Source: Nyssa sinensis (taxonomy: Eukaryota > Streptophyta > Magnoliopsida > Cornales > Nyssaceae). From it: a stretch of 64,000 bases of DNA. Below the pieces are notes generated by a model. It was not told the origin of the DNA. It was given only the letters and a program-made list of their open reading frames with translations, and did no database searches. The stretch covers positions 131,501-195,500 of the forward strand of contig CM018052.1 of the NCBI GenBank assembly GCA_008638375.1. The letters run 5' to 3'. Below are positions 62,674 to 64,000 of this stretch, piece after piece. The translations under genes were made by a program, and so were the position numbers. Every line of letters begins with the position of its first letter. Position 1 is the first letter of the stretch.

Positions 62674-63112
62674 GTAATGCAGCAGACAGGGTCTTAAGGA
62701 CGACAATGATGAGTCTAGATGTCTTTTTGGAAGGATATGTCAAGTAGTTTCTTTTGAAGAACCTATGAACACTAATAGTACGTTTTGTATTAATAGGACA
62801 ATGTAAGAGTATGTAATAAGCCCTCAGGGCAATCAAATATGTATTGTATGAATGTATGAAGTCTTTAAGTTTTGTTATACTCTGAATGTGTAACCATGTA
62901 TGCTATGTATGGAGCGGCAGTATCGGACGGATGTGCATAATCTAAAAATGAGAAAAGAAAAAAAAAAGTTTTTCACGCTTCCGCAAAATGTATGTTGTAC
63001 ATCTATTCGATACTGCTGCATATGCGAGCCTTGTCTCGAGACCCTCGAGTCTCGGGGCGGCGATCGCGATCCGGTAATCCGCAGAGGGTGGGTTTCGGGT
63101 CGTGACAATGGG

Positions 63113-63328
63113 ACTGTTTGGCTTCAGGGGGGTTTAAATTGAAATTAGGGATAAGGGGATTGGGGATATTCTACACACAATTAAGGAAATTAGCCACTGT
63201 TTGGCTTAGAAAATAAAGAAAAAAAATGTGTAGGGGCGCAACCCCTACGAGTAGAACTAGGGCTCTAGGGTAAGGGTGAAACACGCATGAACAAGTTGAC
63301 AGGCAAGCCCGTGTTAACTTTGGTGGAA

Positions 63329-63360
<32 letters not shown>

Positions 63361-63576
63361 ATTAGTTGATAAAAAGAATAAAAAATGAAGAGGGCTGTGC
63401 CCTTGGAGACTCGAACCTGAGACCGTATGTGTGGAAACCCTCAACCCAAACCAAATGGACAGGAAAGCCCATATTAACCAATGTGAATATATATATATAT
63501 ATATATATATTATGTAAAAACTATATTAAATTAATTAAATTAAATTAATAATAGTGAAATAATACGAAGTCCAATT
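63113..63576 (+). mobile_element. 3' LTR of El-2, second part
   Basis: Matches 30421-30898 (GGCTTxxGGGGGGTTTAAATTG onwards), including second copies of both tRNA-like units (about 63229-63300 and 63391-63460). Cut at 63577 by another LTR. Confidence 0.85.
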
Positions 63577-63725
63577 TGTAACACTCCAACCGACCCGATT
63601 AAAGGATAATTAAGCCACTAATTATTAATTAGTGACCTTTAATAAAATATTGAGAAAATTTAATCGGGAATCTCTCGACGGTCATGATAGACCAATAAAT
63701 AATTAAACACGTCAAGAGAGGAGGG
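63577..63725 (+). mobile_element. Start of another plus-oriented LTR
   Basis: Begins TGTAACACTCCAACCGACCC directly inside El-2 sequence. Likely target CAATT (63572-63576), partner outside the window. Interrupted after 149 bp. Confidence 0.6.
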
Positions 63726-64000
63726 TGTAATACCCGAACCTAATTACTAATTAATTAGGTGAAATGATGTCATTTTAACACTATGAAAACTCGAATTAAC
63801 AAACTATGATGACCACCAATAAATAATAACTAACACGAGGCTTTTGACATTGAGGCTAACCAAACTAGGAAACCACTAGAAGAAACCGCTTCAAAAAAGG
63901 AGCAATAGAAAGGAAATAGCCAAAATGAAAATTTGTGCCAGCCAAACGAGGTATAAGCCCAAATTAAAGGAAAAATGCCAAAATGTGAGGCCAAGGGGAT
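63726..64000 (+). mobile_element. Start of a further LTR nested in the previous one
   Basis: Begins TGTAATACCCGAACCTAATT. It runs off the window; no gene seen. Confidence 0.55.

Larger units (their letters stand above)
59162..63107 (+). mobile_element. Solo LTR, 3.9 kb, plus orientation, target duplication ATGGG
   Basis: It begins TGTAATATCCCGACCCGGGA and ends GGGTTTCGGGTCGTGACA. ATGGG flanks both sides (59157-59161, 63108-63112) and the flanks rejoin into the sequence seen at 30415-30440. In order it carries GT/AT microsatellites (59380-59480), two antisense tRNA-like units, LTR modules (60910-61230), the small LTR gene (61489-61773), a probable intron (61795-62673) and a terminal region like 37560-37800 reversed. 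Confidence 0.93.

Overview
The window is plant nuclear DNA, most likely from a eudicot with extensive heterochromatin. I found no host gene, rRNA gene, CRISPR array or bacterial feature. Almost everything is nested LTR retrotransposon sequence. The LTRs are long (about 3.0-4.4 kb). They begin TGTAAYAYCC, end GGGTCGTGACA or a close variant, and adjoin a primer-binding site for initiator-Met tRNA (TGGTATCAGAGC). No species can be named from the sequence alone.

Layout. 1-7.0 kb: an LTR end, a decayed internal region, and two LTR pieces of one family facing in opposite directions. 7.1-14.1 kb: a minus-strand LTR split by a solo LTR (7119-11366). 14.1-29.0 kb: a plus-strand element with a partly duplicated LTR/internal unit, split by two solo LTRs with clean 5-bp target duplications (16483-19491, 20403-24117). 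29.0-63.6 kb: a plus-strand element ('El-2') whose 5' LTR holds a full-length Ty3/gypsy element of Tekay/Del type (31153-53112, minus strand, duplication AATAG). That element's pro-pol region in turn holds a gag-only element (37560-48315, duplication GGCAT). The decayed interior and 3' LTR of El-2 follow, the latter split by a solo LTR (59162-63107, duplication ATGGG). Two more LTR starts lie at 63577 and 63726.

Coding content. The Tekay-like element has gag-pro-RT-RNaseH-integrase in one frame with six in-frame stops and an altered protease active site, so it is dead as it stands. The gag-only element has an intact 362-codon Gag, no protease or polymerase, and LTRs that differ only in simple-repeat lengths where I compared them. 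It is therefore very recent and must have been moved by proteins supplied in trans. This matches the published idea of TR-GAG elements.

Best candidates for something undescribed: (1) eight compact units inside LTRs, antisense to the LTR, each with a tRNA-like A box, a B box at tRNA-like spacing (31-33 or 42-43 nt), a short hairpin whose stem is kept by paired changes, and a T-tract; (2) a small protein of about 94-105 residues encoded inside the LTRs of two diverged families, with a conserved position relative to a splice donor; (3) seven leader hairpins between primer-binding site and gag, with a constant loop and compensatory stem changes.
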